Assembly: GCA_030765065.1 (NCBI GenBank)
Contig: CM060978.1
Coordinates: 113,689,692-113,753,691, forward strand
Length of the DNA: 64,000 nt
Origin: Deroplatys truncata
Taxonomy: Eukaryota; Arthropoda; Insecta; Mantodea; Mantidae
Direction: 5' to 3'
A program made the position numbers and the translations under genes. The first letter of the stretch is position 1; the number at the start of each line of letters is the position of its first letter. This document shows, in pieces, positions 12,695-25,269 of the stretch. The notes below the pieces were generated by a model that ran no database searches, was not told the origin of the DNA, and saw nothing but the letters and a program-made list of their open reading frames with translations.

Positions 12695-13130
12695 TATCAG
12701 TGATTGGTGCTTTGGATTCAAATCTAGACACATGTTAGGGTTGTACCGAAGTGATAATGTGTACAACATGCTACCATGAAGCATAAAACATCACTTTCAA
12801 AATGTTTGTGTGGTTATTGTGCGCGTATGCATGTTAGGTGTGTGTGTATAGTAGCGGAGCGTAGCAAAAAATTTTAGGTAGTCACTCTCAACGTTGTACA
12901 CCTGGTTGTTGCTGCTGACGAATATCCTGGATTAATACGTGACTTTTTCATTGTTTGTCGAAAGTGGTTTCACACAAATCATGAATAATCCTGCTTCTTC
13001 CTAACACATAAAGCATGTGCATTTTAAATACGACCTTCTGTTCCGGCGAAGTTCATCGGGTTAGCTTCAGTAGCAGTTTAGCTCCAGCAGAAGTCCCTAC
13101 ATCAGATATATATTACGAGGACCAAGAATA

Positions 13131-13165
<35 letters not shown>

Positions 13166-13820
13166 TAGATATGGAGAGCAGCGTTGTCAAAACCTTCTAT
13201 TTCAAATCATAATGATTACTACAAAGAATTAAAATTAGTGCATATTACCCCACATAAATAGATGTTCTGTTGTTAGCAGGACTGCTTGATTTTGAATTTC
13301 CCGTGATGCTATAAGTATCACGTGGATCATTAGACAGCGGTTTTAGTAAAAAGTAATTCCTAGTATTCATTTACTTTCACTTACTATATACACCTGCCAC
13401 TTCATTATTTGATAAGTTGTAACATGTTTAGTGTTCTTCACAAGTACCACGCTCTTTAATTATAAATTAAGGAAACACGAGCCAAATTTCTCCACTAATG
13501 CAATTTCAGATCCTTAAGCTTCTATCCTACTTTTGTGTTATAGTACACACGAACTTCATAACTCAAATGGCAATTTTATTTGTTTTCTAGATATCGTCTT
13601 ATATAAAAGCGGATCCTTGCGTTATAATTTATTTTTCTGAACTGGCATTGCAAAAATCCGTCATTAGGAAGTACACTAGGTTTTACTGTCTAATGATTAT
13701 ATTTAAATCTACTTTTTTTCGCCAAAATATTTGTTTTATTCTTGTGCAAGATGAGTTGATAAGTTTACCATATAAAAACTGCACACATATGAACAGTTCA
13801 AGTTTCAAAGCGATATTATA
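12695..13820. other. unannotated stretch with (AT)n
   Basis: Holds an (AT)n microsatellite at about 13134-13161. No gene recognised. Confidence 0.5.
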
Positions 13821-13823
13821 AAA

Positions 13824-14541
13824 AGCTGATGTGTTGCACTCACATGAATTTCTCTACTCACTCATTTAAAAACTATTCTTAGAAAAGCTTATTATCCACT
13901 TCTTTTAAATCCAGATAAAGTTTCATCACGCATTTACATATTTCGTGTAGGATACAGTAAGTAAAGAGATAGCCCGATTTTTAAAGAGCATGTAACTACA
14001 TATGTGATGGCTTTGAAATTCCATACTGTTTGCATGACCACAAGAAAAAGAAAAACGAATAGAGACTTACCAATTGAGAAAAGTATGTGTGCGAAAATCT
14101 AAAACAGTAACATGGAATACCTCGGAAATGGTTAACTCCACACAAAAAAAATTATTTAACATAAGCTGTATGCTTTAATGAGATCTATATATTTTTTTGG
14201 GGGGGGGAGTAGTAAAATTCTATCTCTTACGGTTTAGCAGTCATACAAAAGTCATTCAGAATGAAGAGAACTTCAGGAGTTTGGGGCGGGGGGGATTTTC
14301 TTGAACATTTTCGTGTAGAAACTTTGGAAAATATTGGACTTATATAATACCAAGTTTGGTTTTATCGGTCTTCTTGTTTTCGGGTTGCGCTGTTCATAGA
14401 CACACACGAATTGTTTTTGTAAAAACGTTTTTGGGGGGGTTCAGAGGTCTTCAAAACATATATTTCCAAGATATATTCTGGGGACGGGGAATACAATACT
14501 TCCCCTACTTACTGTAAGTACGTAATAGAGAAAGTAAAAAT
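13824..14541 (-). repeat. ACTTTCTCTAC dispersed repeat, near full-length
   Basis: Minus-strand copy from 'gctgatgtgttgcact' to 'agagaaagtaaaaatt', with all main conserved blocks. The microsatellite site is short here ('gacacacacg'). Confidence 0.8.
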
Positions 14542-14544
14542 TCC

Positions 14545-15345
14545 GGCGCAAAAAGCATGTTATAAAGAGAGAATGTCAGGAGAAGAGGAGGGCGAAAAAT
14601 GCTGTGTACTGATCTTATAATAGGCCTTTACCATGCGTTCCCCCATCAGACTCCATCCTTCTCTCTTCCACTGATATTTTCAGTAACTTGCTCGTTCTCA
14701 TACTCTGCTTTGGTTATTTCTGCTTCTATTTTCACTCGGAATATACAGATACATATTAGGTTCGCGCTTGGTGTCACACCCTACAGATAAGACTATAAAA
14801 GTGGCCATCCTGATTTAAAAATGTTCTTAGGAAGAAACTAATGACGCTACATGAGACAGAAAACTTGCGAGTATCTTTTGGGTATCCAATAAAAAGGTTG
14901 ACCAATCTATGACTACTTAGCGAAAATTGGCTTTGTCTCTTTTCATAACAATGATTTTAAATTTCCACGTGCTCCGAAACTGATAAGCCTAACCCATTGA
15001 AAAATTACCGGCAAGTGCACACGAAAGGAAACATTGCGGTGTAACATTACCTGACTAGTTTTCGTTAAGAGACAAAAGGGATCTACAGAGCGTGAGGAAC
15101 ACTGTACGTCACCATACGAACGTTTAGGGCAGCAGTTCCAGGCACCTTGTTTTTCTACTAGCGTCCCTCGTGATATACGTATAACGTCAATAAGAACCTT
15201 CAGAAACTTTAAGTACCCGAAACTCAATTCGGTTTATATTTTTAAATAATCTATAAATAATAAGATTTTCTTGCAAAAGAGAATTTTCATCCTTCCTAGC
15301 CATCGCTTAATGTCAATATTATTCCTAATCAAATAGGTAGAACTA
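14545..15345. other. unannotated stretch
   Basis: No gene recognised. A minus-strand 94-codon ORF at 14943-15227 has no family resemblance I can see. Confidence 0.5.
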
Positions 15346-15347
15346 AC

Positions 15348-16587
15348 TAGTGATTGGACGATACCACATTTCTCGATACTGACTTTTGAGCACATATACT
15401 CGATACTCACTTTGTAAAAAACTGTAAAGGCGATAACTTCTTCACTGAATTATGTCCTTCTAGTTGATAGTTTTCTGTGTATAACCGCATATAACCAATT
15501 TTTTATTGTATGCTAGTATGCGAATACCGAAATTGTTCCTGTTTGACAATCTCCACTTGGCAGTAATATTTTATCAGTAATGCTACAGGTTATATATTCC
15601 CTATTGTTAGTCAATAATAATAACAATAATAAGAATAATTTTTATGCTTCCCTTCTTATGTAATTATATTTTGTGCTGAAAACTTTCTTTTAATGGTTTT
15701 TTTATCCATAGAAAAACAAATATTAGCAATTCTTCTTTATTCTGCAATCTTGAAAATATACACTAATATGAAATTTACATGAAACTCAAATAACTAAAAA
15801 TAATGTGTGTGTTCTACCACTATTCAAACCACCACACAACATGTGTATTTTTTCATTCGGTAATAAGAAATTAACCACATAACACTCGGAAACATGGTAA
15901 GTCTGTGGATTAAGCCTCTCTACTACTACCCGCCCACATACATTAGCATATACATATTTAATACAAAGGCATATTAGACACAACAAAAAATTTGAAGAAA
16001 AAATCAAGGAAGCATTATATAAAATACAGAGATATAAAGGAAACAAAGATTTTTGTTTAAGAACACGAGCAGTCTTGAGAAACATATGTTTCCATGCGCT
16101 GTATTATCTGACGCCTTAAGTTCTGATTTTTTCTGCTGGATTCACAGATTTTGATCACCAAAGTAGGTAAATGTAATAGCAGAGAGTGACTTACCAAGCC
16201 AGACTATCGCAGAAACGCGATTCATTGCGTCAGCTAAATCAGCTTCATTGGCTACTCAGTTTTGCATGTTACCTCTACTCCTTCTGAGTATTGTATGTTT
16301 TTGTTTTAGAATCAAGAGTCTATGGAATGTTGCATTCATTCATTCATCCACAGGAAACGTAGTCAAGGTCTGTCAAGAACTATAGTCCAGCAACACTTTG
16401 GGAACACGTGCGAGGCAACAACGTGAAGTCTCGACTTGTTTCATTCGTTATCTAGAATAAAGTTAAACGCAACAACTTTCAATAATACAACATTTAAAAA
16501 TATAAAAAAAAGCATCGGAAGATTTATCTCAAAGTATCAGACATACTTCGATACCACCAGTATCGAGGTATCCAGGTTCCATCCCTA
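15348..16587. mobile_element. candidate non-autonomous hAT-like element
   Basis: The left end reads 'tagtgattggacgatacc'. The right end, inverted, reads 'tagggatggaacctggat'. Both subterminal regions carry repeated 'cgatac'/'tcgatact' motifs, a pattern known for hAT-type elements. The flanking 8-mers agree at only 5 of 8 positions, so the target duplication is weak. No transposase is visible inside. This may also be an unrelated pair of similar motifs. Confidence 0.4.
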
Positions 16588-16589
16588 GA

Positions 16590-17560
16590 TGGAACAGTAG
16601 TTCACGAAATGAGACAAGGAGATTTAGCAACTGTCCGATAGGCACAGAAAACTTAATTAACTAGTAATAATAATAATTATTATTATTTCCTTGGTGATTT
16701 TTATATATTTTGCTAATGAATTGAACGGATGCGCTCCAGAAACAGTTTCCTATGAATTGCGTTGGTGCTAGACGCTTTTAAGCGGAAATCGTGTTTACTT
16801 CTGGTATTATAAACAAAGTTTCATTATAATTTTCATCTTCTTTTGACAAGAGAATAACTCAAAAGCCTCAAGAAAAAACGCAGAGAAAAACAAATCATAT
16901 CACTTGTAATGAGATTCATCACAGGATTTAAAAAGTGGCTGCTGAAAGTGAAAGTTGTTGTCCCTGGTGCCTATTTGAATGCAAATCGTTTCTATAAATG
17001 TTGGGTAAATACGAGTTGAAGTAATGAATTTAGTTACGTGTTTATTTACATTCATTTTCAAGATTTGGAGCCACTCTAGACAAGACTGCGTGGAGGGGGG
17101 GGAATCCGATGACGATGCCTATATAACACTGGCATTGTTAGATCCCGTAAAATAAAAGGACAATAACAATCAGGATTTTTAAGTTTTACTTGCGTTTTTC
17201 TTCGCTTATCATAGATAAATTGAGAGCTTAGCTTACAGTACTCAATGCACTAAAACCCATTACCCTTCCTCCTTTACGCTCAGAACAGCACAAAAGCATG
17301 CTTAGAATAAAAATAATCACAAAAACACGCTCTGAGTCTCGCCCGAGGAAAACTTCGCATCTTCCACAAAATACATTTGAATGATCATAAACGGACACAT
17401 TTCAATGTCACGATTGTATTGTGGTGTTTTCCATCAACATTAATCGCAAAGCTTTTGCTTGAAGTAATTTCAACGTTTTCTGTTGACCTGATAGTGATGC
17501 TATTCAGTCTTTCACATACGTGTGGAATTGCAATGAAGTGATCAAAGAAATAAAAATATG
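16590..17560. other. unannotated stretch
   Basis: No gene recognised. Confidence 0.5.
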
Positions 17561-17562
17561 TA

Positions 17563-19106
17563 CAAAGGCGGACAAAAGTATTCATATCTATGGATATGCA
17601 GCTTTAAATGTTGAATTATTCGACATAGGAGGAGGAATTATTTATTATTTCGTGATTCCACTGATGCGTTATTGTGTGTTTCAAATACATACACAGTATA
17701 CAAAAGATAAGAATACGTATGTATTACTCAACATGTGATTTCTCTTAAAAACGTTACGTTACCTTCTGAAATAAGTATTCGAACACACTCTATGATACAG
17801 AAGTAAAACGCAATAAACGATAGAAATGTTGACGTTTGTACCTTCAGAGCTCCTCATTCGTGTCTGCTGTCATACAGTACACAAGCAACTTCAGCTACGA
17901 GTGGCCACAGTCCATATGGGGCGGAAATTAAAAGAGACGACTCTAGAGAAGAGAAAAATCATCTTGCATATGCATGAACAAAATAAGACATGTAAAGTAA
18001 CTGGAAAAGCTGTACACAGAAATCAATCCACTGTATGGCGTAACATCCAACGACATAAAACGAGAAATACCATTGTCAATCAGCCTAGGAAACGCGCTTC
18101 GCCAAAACTTAGTTCTAGAGATCAAAGACAAGTGCTGAAAATGAAGTAAAATCCCAGAATAACACAACAGAACTTAGAGCAGATATGGAAGAACATCTTG
18201 GGAAGGTGGTTCATGAAAGAACAGTTTGTAGGGCTCTGAACAGTACTGGGTACAATTCCAAAACACCAAGAAGAAAACGTAAGTAAAGTAAACAATAAAA
18301 AGCGTTTAGTATTTGCCAATGAGTATGTAACGAAGAACAATGAGTTCTGGGATCATGTGTTTGGTCAGATGAAAGCAAGTTCAATGTGCACCAAAATGAT
18401 GGCCGATTAAAGGTGTGGAGACAGACGAATACTGAGTGGGGGCGGCAACATGGGGATGTGTGGCGTCAAGTGGCGTGAGTGAGCTAGCTTTTATTGATGG
18501 TAACATGAACAAGTATGATTATAAGAACATACTACAAAGACATCTGCGGGAAGCGCTCAAAAACTAAATCTTGGAAATAACTTTTACTTCCAACAAGACA
18601 ACGATCCTTAGCACAGCTCAGAAGTTGTTAGGTTATGGATCATCTACAACACAACTCTACACTCAAAACAGCACCTCAACTACCCGATCGATCATCTGGC
18701 AAGAATTGGAAGATAGGATCAGGAAACACCACATCACAAGCAAAACAAGACTGAAAGACATTATTCTGAAGGAATGGAATAAAACTGATTCGGATTTAAC
18801 TAGTAAGCACGTACATCCAATGTCAAGGCGTTTGGCAACATTTATTCATAGGAAAGGCATGATAACCAAGTATTAGAAGGCTGTGTTTTGTTTATTTGAA
18901 TACTGTCCAACTGTTGGAAGAACATTTTTTTTTTTTCAGTTTTTATTACGAAGATATATTTGTGTTTAATTTAAATGAATACATTGACTAAATGAAATAA
19001 AGGAGTTTTAAAAACACAGAAGATATTGATTTTATTGTAGTATTTAGTAGTTAAATTGCTCTTTTAGTAGCATAATGTTGGCATTTGAAACGTCTGTCCG
19101 CCTCTG
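17563..19106 (+). mobile_element. full-length but inactivated Tc1-like transposon
   Basis: The ends are 'caaaggcggacaaaagt' and the inverse of 'cagaggcggacagacgt', flanked by TA at 17561-17562 and 19107-19108. The length of about 1.54 kb is typical of Tc1. It carries one decayed transposase reading frame on the plus strand. Confidence 0.9.
17916..18876 (+). pseudogene. Tc1-like transposase, decayed
   Basis: The start is the in-frame Met before GRKLKETT. The first 70 residues form the paired-type helix-turn-helix DNA-binding region and include the conserved QSTVWRNIQRH segment. The first catalytic block is readable as VWSDESKFN near 18362-18388. The second is QQDNDP near 18589-18606, followed by a stop. 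The third block (SPDLNP type) is damaged near 18675, and the segment IWQELEDRIRKHHI follows. The chain ends in RKGMITKY, like the usual Tc1 C-terminus. Stops and frameshifts between 18149 and 18571 make it inactive. An active enzyme would cut and paste the surrounding element at TA sites. Confidence 0.9.
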
Positions 19107-19109
19107 TAC

Positions 19110-19655
19110 ATCTCTAATTCTACACCACTTCTGTGTTAAAACAGCCATAAAACAATTTCAGAGGATGTCAATGTTACAACCTGCCTTTTGTCAAGCATAC
19201 TGCACATAGGCTTGCACTTTGGTTGCTTTAGTGCATGTGCATAAGTTCTGTTCTACCGTCTGTTTAAAGGCCAATTTTCCCGTTAAATACGGCAAATGGC
19301 ACATACCTCGGACACGTAGGTATTATTTTCGACGTAGATCAACCCTCAAAATGTGAACAAAATAGATGAGCCCACTGTTGTGGTCTCTGCTCACCTTTAA
19401 CCTCAATCAGAAATGGTCCAATCGCACGTAATTTCGTCCTGCGACTATAGATCCCGTAAATATTTACAGCTCTCCGTATCAGTTTTTGCATATGCGTTTT
19501 ACTCCTTAGAGCTTTATGCCGATATATGCAAAAATAAATATATGCCTGCCTGATAGCCCACACGTGGCCATGCAACGGTACAGAATTTATAATTAATTGG
19601 CGCAAGGAAGAATATATCAGGCTTGACCAAACACATCAGCCAAACCTACTTCATA
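19110..19655. other. unannotated stretch
   Basis: No gene recognised. The minus-strand ORF at 19339-19605 has no visible homology. Confidence 0.5.
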
Positions 19656-19659
19656 ATAA

Positions 19660-19705
19660 AGATGCCTCTGAGCAAAATTTCCGGTCTTTCATGCCCAATA
19701 TAGAA
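19660..19705 (+). mobile_element. SINE S1, short internal fragment
   Basis: Matches only the S1 blocks around 'gcctctgagcaaaatttcc' and 'ggtctttcatgcccaatata'. The head and most of the body are missing. Confidence 0.7.
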
Positions 19706-19719
19706 TGCGGCTAAGAATC

Positions 19720-21210
19720 ACACCAGATGTATTTATTTTCAAACCGTATTTAATGCACCAATAAAGAAGATCTTCACCGAAACGGCTGCCAATGTTGGAG
19801 TTATTGATAATGGTGGTAAAGTTGCTGTACTTTCCATGTTACTGACATGTTACTGCGTCGGTCATCGTGGAGGAACCAGTGCGTATTGTCGTAGATTGAT
19901 ATAACTGGTTTACTTTACCTTTGACGATTTTTCTATTGGCCCCTCGATCTACCTCTGGCTTCGTTGTATCTGTGTCGTGGCGGAAGAATCTTGTAGATAA
20001 ATGCGCTGAAATAAATTGTAGGGATGCCTCGGCTATCAGTTGGGAAGAGCAATGAGCTGCTCGGAGATCCAGGTAATGGTATGCAAGAGTTAATTTCACG
20101 AAATAATTACACTAAGGAGTTATTATGAAGAGACGTGAGTTTATTGTCTCCGTTGAAATAGTTAAATCTAACACACTCGTCATTTAAGGAATGAAGATTC
20201 ACACTTGTTAAAATTTAAGTTCCTATCAGAAAACTTCCACCCGTACAAAGGTAATTTATTCTTCCTATTCTTCTCTTTACAGTATCGGTTTATTTATAGC
20301 GCGATCACTTAATCATTCAAATGTTATATTAACGAAATTCACTAGTAACAACAAAGACTTTACATTTCGGCGCGCTTTTATTATAACTGATGCGGAGTGT
20401 ACCAGTGAGGCGGATGACGAACTGAGCTGAATTTGTTGTTCGACTCGGGGTTTATATGTATATGTTTACATCTTGGAGCGTCTGTTTAATTCCCAATTTT
20501 CTCATTGGCTACTTGTCGCCGCGCCTTCCAACGTTTGAAGATTTTGGGCGCCAACTACTCGAGTCTGATTTGACGAACCAGAGTCACGTGATTTCACGTA
20601 ATGGAAAACCACACGGTTTCCTTAATTTTCAGTGAAAACCCTGGCATCATAGCTTAAGTCTTTCTTGTTCGTACATAGCACAAAAGGCTTTCAGTTCCGA
20701 AGGTCTGTAGCAACAGCTTTCTCTCTGGCTATTACGTCGAAAATACACTTGTGGTTGTGGAAGTATTCCTTAACAATTTGTCCTTTACAAATATATATAA
20801 ACTTTTCTTATTAAGAACAGATAATGACATATACGATTGATAAAACATTATAGAGGGTATTATATAAATATATATATTTATATATTTATATATAGCAATG
20901 AGTGGCTAATTATACCACCTCAAGTGGAAGACAAGACTTTCTGAGTTTGGTCTCGTGATTATATATAATGGATACACACATAAATAAGTGAATACTATGT
21001 TTTAAATGCGATCGTGACTGTATGCATACCATTAAATTTCAGTAGCGTTGTCCCAGAAATGTGACAGCATTGTTATATTTATTTTTACGAATGCTTTGTG
21101 AAGTAATCCTAAATATCAACATTTTAGGAGGCCCTCCAGATAAAATATCCTTAAATTTGTATATATTTCAATCAAGTTGAAGTCAGTCAAGAAGTTTTTT
21201 TCAAGGTATT
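19720..21210. other. CpG-rich stretch, possible old LTR
   Basis: The part from about 19840 to 20600 is rich in CpG and has promoter-like motifs on the minus strand, annotated separately. The rest (20750-21210) is AT-rich, with an AT palindromic run near 20868-20895. No confident coding region. Confidence 0.4.
20415..20510 (-). promoter_or_regulatory. Pol II core-promoter-like segment
   Basis: On the minus strand a CCAAT box ('agccaatgag', near 20500-20509) is followed by TATAAA (20456-20451). An initiator 'ctcagttcg' follows, with its A at 20423, 33 nt after the first T of the TATA box. The arrangement resembles the LTR-like promoter at 61179-61272. An LTR origin is an inference. Confidence 0.4.
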
Positions 21211-21422
21211 GTACAACCGTGGACAAAAAACAAAGAGTAAACCCCAGATTCCATGTGATGATCGTAGGACTTAGTAAACTTTTGTAACAGCTGTGTTCAC
21301 AATGCACATGCAAGAACTGTAGAATGTTCTGTGCTTGTGAGCGCAATGGTCACCCTATAAAGGCGTTTCTTGGTTGTAACGCTTATAAGCTACTGAAAAC
21401 AGTGCGTGGAACAACACTTCGT

Positions 21423-21478
21423 TGGCCGAGAGGTTAAGAAGGCACTGCTTGTGCTCATAAGCTCCTCGGTTCAAATCT
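21423..21478 (+). other. tRNA-like Pol III box pair inside Tc1 element
   Basis: An exact A-box match 'tggccgagagg' at 21423-21433 and a B-box-like 'ggttcaaatct' at 21468-21478. The spacing suits a tRNA or tRNA-derived SINE head of Leu/Ser style, but I cannot fold a convincing acceptor stem. A weaker reverse-oriented set lies near 22290-22335 at the other end of the same transposon. Confidence 0.45.
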
Positions 21479-21683
21479 CACATTAGTTATTTTTTGTTGT
21501 TGGTTTTATGACTGAATGAGTAGAACATGATATTGCATTAATATAACTTTAGTATTTTAAGTTTTAGGCATATCTATACGCGCTAAAACGTAATCCTATT
21601 AAAACCTCATTTTAAATTACTAAAGAAGTAAATGCAAGTAAACCATTATCTTCTAAAACTAAAACACACAAAAATAAACAAAA

Positions 21684-22004
21684 TTAATATTGGGTGTATG
21701 AACCCTGAGCACATATGATTGCCCTCAATTTTTGGGTTATAGATGGAACTAAATTCCTGTAGTAACGTAGACGAGAACCTACAACATCCCAGGCTTCTTG
21801 AATTTGTGCACAGGGGCCATCTTTTGTCCTTCGCGCATCTACAGGGTAATTCGAGTGCAGCTCCCTTTTCACCTCAGCCCACACATTTTCATTAGGGTTC
21901 AAATCTGATGAACAGGGAGGCCAGTCTATCACTCTGATATCCTGCCTCTCTGAGAACCAATTTGAAACATTTCGATATTCATCAATTACATCAGGATATC
22001 TCAT
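21684..22004 (-). pseudogene. Tc1-like transposase, C-terminal third
   Basis: The 106 residues include the third catalytic block DWPPCSSDLNPNENVWAEV with its Asp and Glu, and the tail region expected of Tc1-type DD34E enzymes. The DNA-binding domain and the first two catalytic Asp residues are absent, so the protein cannot work. It lies inside the 21214-22491 element in the same orientation as its TIR-defined gene would have. Confidence 0.85.
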
Positions 22005-22494
22005 CCTATGGAGGGAATCAAAATGTTCTCAAGTATTACCATGTGTTGCGCACTGTTAAGTGTATCGTCAAGCTGCCACAACATGCCTAGATCGTTCCTT
22101 GATATCCAACATACAGATACGCGACCATCATGGAATTGTGAAGTCACGTACTTTGCATCGTAGTAACTATTCTATTATGAACTTTACCGAAGTTCATGTA
22201 ATAAATGTAGGATATCAAAAAATAAGTAGTCACTATGTGTTAATCAAACAATATTAAAAGAAGAAAAAAAGGGGAGGGTTGTTACATGGGAGAAGCGAAC
22301 CTGCGGTCTTAACCACAGAAGCACCCTAGGCTTTGCTACAGAGAAGATACATGGAGTATAGCATGTTTAATAATGCTGTCACAAAATAGCTGCAGCGGCT
22401 ACACAGCTGCATTGTGTAAACACGGCGCTGTGTCGTGTAGGACTTGTAAAAATTTGATATTCCAGACATGACGTTTTTTTGTCCACGGATGTAC

Positions 22495-23455
22495 ACTAAC
22501 TTTATTCAGTACCTGTAGTGCCCTCAACTAAAGTCGTTAACTTTTAAAAAGTTCTCTATAAATTCTTTCCTAATTCAAAGAAATTCGAAACTTATCGATA
22601 AATGCTTCTCAAACTAACAAAGTATAAGATCTCGAATCTGTAGGTGCAATGGTTCGTCTACAAATCTTAAATATTTAAGAGACTGTGTAATCAGATTGTA
22701 AAGATCTCAAGAAATGTTATATATTATTTAAACACAACTTCGACTTCGTAACATGCGGCGGTTCGTAAACTGTTTCGTGCTTACGGACGGAATGACAGCG
22801 CCACGCTAATAGACGTTCTGTAGTAGCGAAAAAATTTATAAACAATGTTAAACCACTCCCAGAACCAAATTCTGGCTGCACCACTGTATAACTAACCCAC
22901 TTGAAAAACACACAGCCCCCTCTTTGCAAAATTTGATAATATTTTCTGCATTATTCTATTTGAGTGGGATACTAGACCAGACTAGCAATGGGAGGACTGG
23001 GCCCTATTCATGGTAAGAAAGAAGCTGACAATCAATGCAAAGATCAATAAAATACCTCCAGATTTGACTCCTCGAAATTGCTACATCTCATACGCAAGAC
23101 ACCCGTGATTTTTCAGGAAAAACCAACCGCAGAGCAAGGCGTATTTACCCTAAAACCACCACGTGTAGTAGCCTCGTGACTACAACGGGTTAATGAGCGA
23201 TGGGTGTAATAAGGTTACAGTAGTACAAGCGGTCCTCACGTGCATGCGCCCGCCTTCTTCAACCACTGCTGCCTGAACGTTCCGTTTGGCTTACGGCACA
23301 TGGGCTGACAGTGGTGACGTGAATAAGGAAGATGGGCGTGCTTACCAGAATCTCTAATTATGAAAATGTAGTGTTTAATATGTTTTATGCAACAGAGGAA
23401 CACTGAAAAATTGATATATGTAATACTGGTTTTTATAACATAATTTAAGTCCTCT
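22495..23455. other. unannotated stretch
   Basis: No gene recognised. Confidence 0.5.
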
Positions 23456-24071
23456 TTTTACTTTCTCTACTACGTATAGTAAGTAGGGGAAGTATTGCAT
23501 TCCACCCAAAAATTCGATACCGAGATTTCACCGGAAATACATGTTTTGAGACCTCCTGAATCCAAAAAAAGCATTTTTGGAAACATGTCCGTGTGTGTGT
23601 GTCTGTGAACAGCATAACTCAAAAACTAACAGTCGGATAAACACCAAACTTGGTATTTACGTTCAGTATCTTCCAGAGATGCGACACGAAGGTTTTCAAG
23701 AAAATACCCCCACCCCAGACTACCCTTTACATGGAACATTTTTCGAAAATTGTAATTTTCTCCAAAATGGCTCTAACGATTTTGATGAAAATATCATATG
23801 TTTAAGATAATTTCATGAGAAATGAAATGTATATCTCGAAATTTCTGGGAATGTCTCCAAAAGTATTCTTCATTATGAACGACTTTTGCATAACTGGTAA
23901 ACCATAAGAGATAGACAAAATTTTACTACACAAAAAATGTAGATCGCGTTAAAATACACAACTTATATCATATACATTTTTTTTGTTGAGTGAACCGTTT
24001 TCGAGATATTGCTTGTTATTTCCTTAAATTTTCCAATACTTATACTTTTTCTCAAATTCGTTATTCATTTT
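23456..24071 (+). repeat. ACTTTCTCTAC repeat, A unit copy 1
   Basis: Starts 'tttttactttctctactacg' and runs through the (TG)n site to 'ttcgttattcatt'. It is followed without a 3' end by a second A unit with a period of 613 bp. The (TG)n tract is short here. Confidence 0.9.
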
Positions 24072-24743
24072 TACTTTCTCTACTACGTATAGTAAGTAGG
24101 GGAAGTATTGCATTCCACCCAAAAATTCGATACCGAGATTTCACCGGAAATACATGTTTTGAGACCTCCTGAATCCAAAAAAAGCATTTTTGGAAACATG
24201 TCCGTGTGTGTGTCTGTGTGTGTGTGTGTGTGTGTCTGTGTGTGTGTGTCTGTGTGTGTGTCTGTGTGTGTGTGTGTCTGTGAACAGCATAACTCAAAAA
24301 CTAACAGTCGGATAACACCAAACTTGGTATTTACGTTCAGTATCTTCCAGAGATGCGACACGAAGATTTTCAAGAAAATCCCCCTACCCCAGACTACCCT
24401 TTACATGGAACATTTTTCGAAAATTTTAATTTTCTCAAAAATGGCTCTAACGATTTTGATGAAAATATCATATGTTTAAGATAATGTCATGAGAAATGAA
24501 ATGTATATCTCGAAATTTCTGGGAATGTCTCCAAAAGTATTCTTCATTATGAACGACTTTTGCATAACTGGTAAACTATAAGAGATAGACAAAATTTTAC
24601 TACACAAAAAATGTAGATCGCGTTAAAATACACAACTTATATCATATACATTTTTTTTGTTGAGTGAACCGTTTTCGAGATATTGCTTGTTATTTCCTTA
24701 AATTTTCCAATACTTATACTTTTTCTCAAATTCGTTATTCATT
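24072..24743 (+). repeat. ACTTTCTCTAC repeat, A unit copy 2
   Basis: Nearly identical to the unit at 23456-24071 but with an expanded (TG)n(TC) tract at about 24203-24282. That expansion explains most of the length difference. Confidence 0.9.
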
Positions 24744-24974
24744 TTTTTTATGTCCTGGACATGCAAAGAGAATGGAATGCGCCACATAGCAACCAGCGAT
24801 AAAATATTTGACTATCGCTTAAAAGCTACCATATTCCCCTTGCATCTACAAGAAAATTACAAATAAGATTGACATCTCGATATCTCGATTAATATGAAGC
24901 ATATGGAGAATAGGTGTTTGTAAAAATAGATTGTACAAGAGTAGAGAAAGTCATGTGAGTGTAACACATCAGAT
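24744..24974 (+). repeat. ACTTTCTCTAC repeat, B unit copy 1
   Basis: The 3' portion of the family from 'atgtcctggacatgcaaag' to 'gtagagaaagtcatgtg' and 'acacatcagat'. It is repeated again immediately with a 231-bp period. Confidence 0.9.
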
Positions 24975-25207
24975 TTTTTTATGTCCTGGACATGCAAAGA
25001 GAATGGAATGCGCCACATAGCAACCAGCGTTAAAATATTTGACTATCGCTTAAAAGCTACCATATTTCCCTTGCTTCTACAAGAAAATTACCAATAAGAT
25101 TGACATCTCGATATCTCGATTAACATGAAGCATATGGAGAATAGGCGTTTGTAAAATTAGATTTTACAAGAGTAGAGAAAGTCATGTGAGTGTAACACAT
25201 CAGATTT
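24975..25207 (+). repeat. ACTTTCTCTAC repeat, B unit copy 2
   Basis: Nearly identical to the preceding B unit. It ends with 'gtgtaacacatcagat', the normal family 3' end. Confidence 0.9.
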
Positions 25208-25269
25208 TTATCATTTTTTTTTATCCACTGTATCTTAGAAGTAAAATTATATTCTACACACACTCCTAC

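Larger units (their letters stand above)
21214..22491 (-). mobile_element. internally deleted Tc1-like transposon
   Basis: The ends are 'caaccgtggacaaaaaac' and the inverse of 'catccgtggacaaaaaaac', flanked by TA at 21212-21213 and 22492-22493. Only the C-terminal part of a transposase remains. At about 1.28 kb it is shorter than a complete Tc1. Confidence 0.85.

Noticed and set aside
24061-24479. ORFs of Val-Cys or Thr-His repeats
   Set aside because: They are translations of the (TG)n tract inside the dispersed repeat, open in several frames on both strands.
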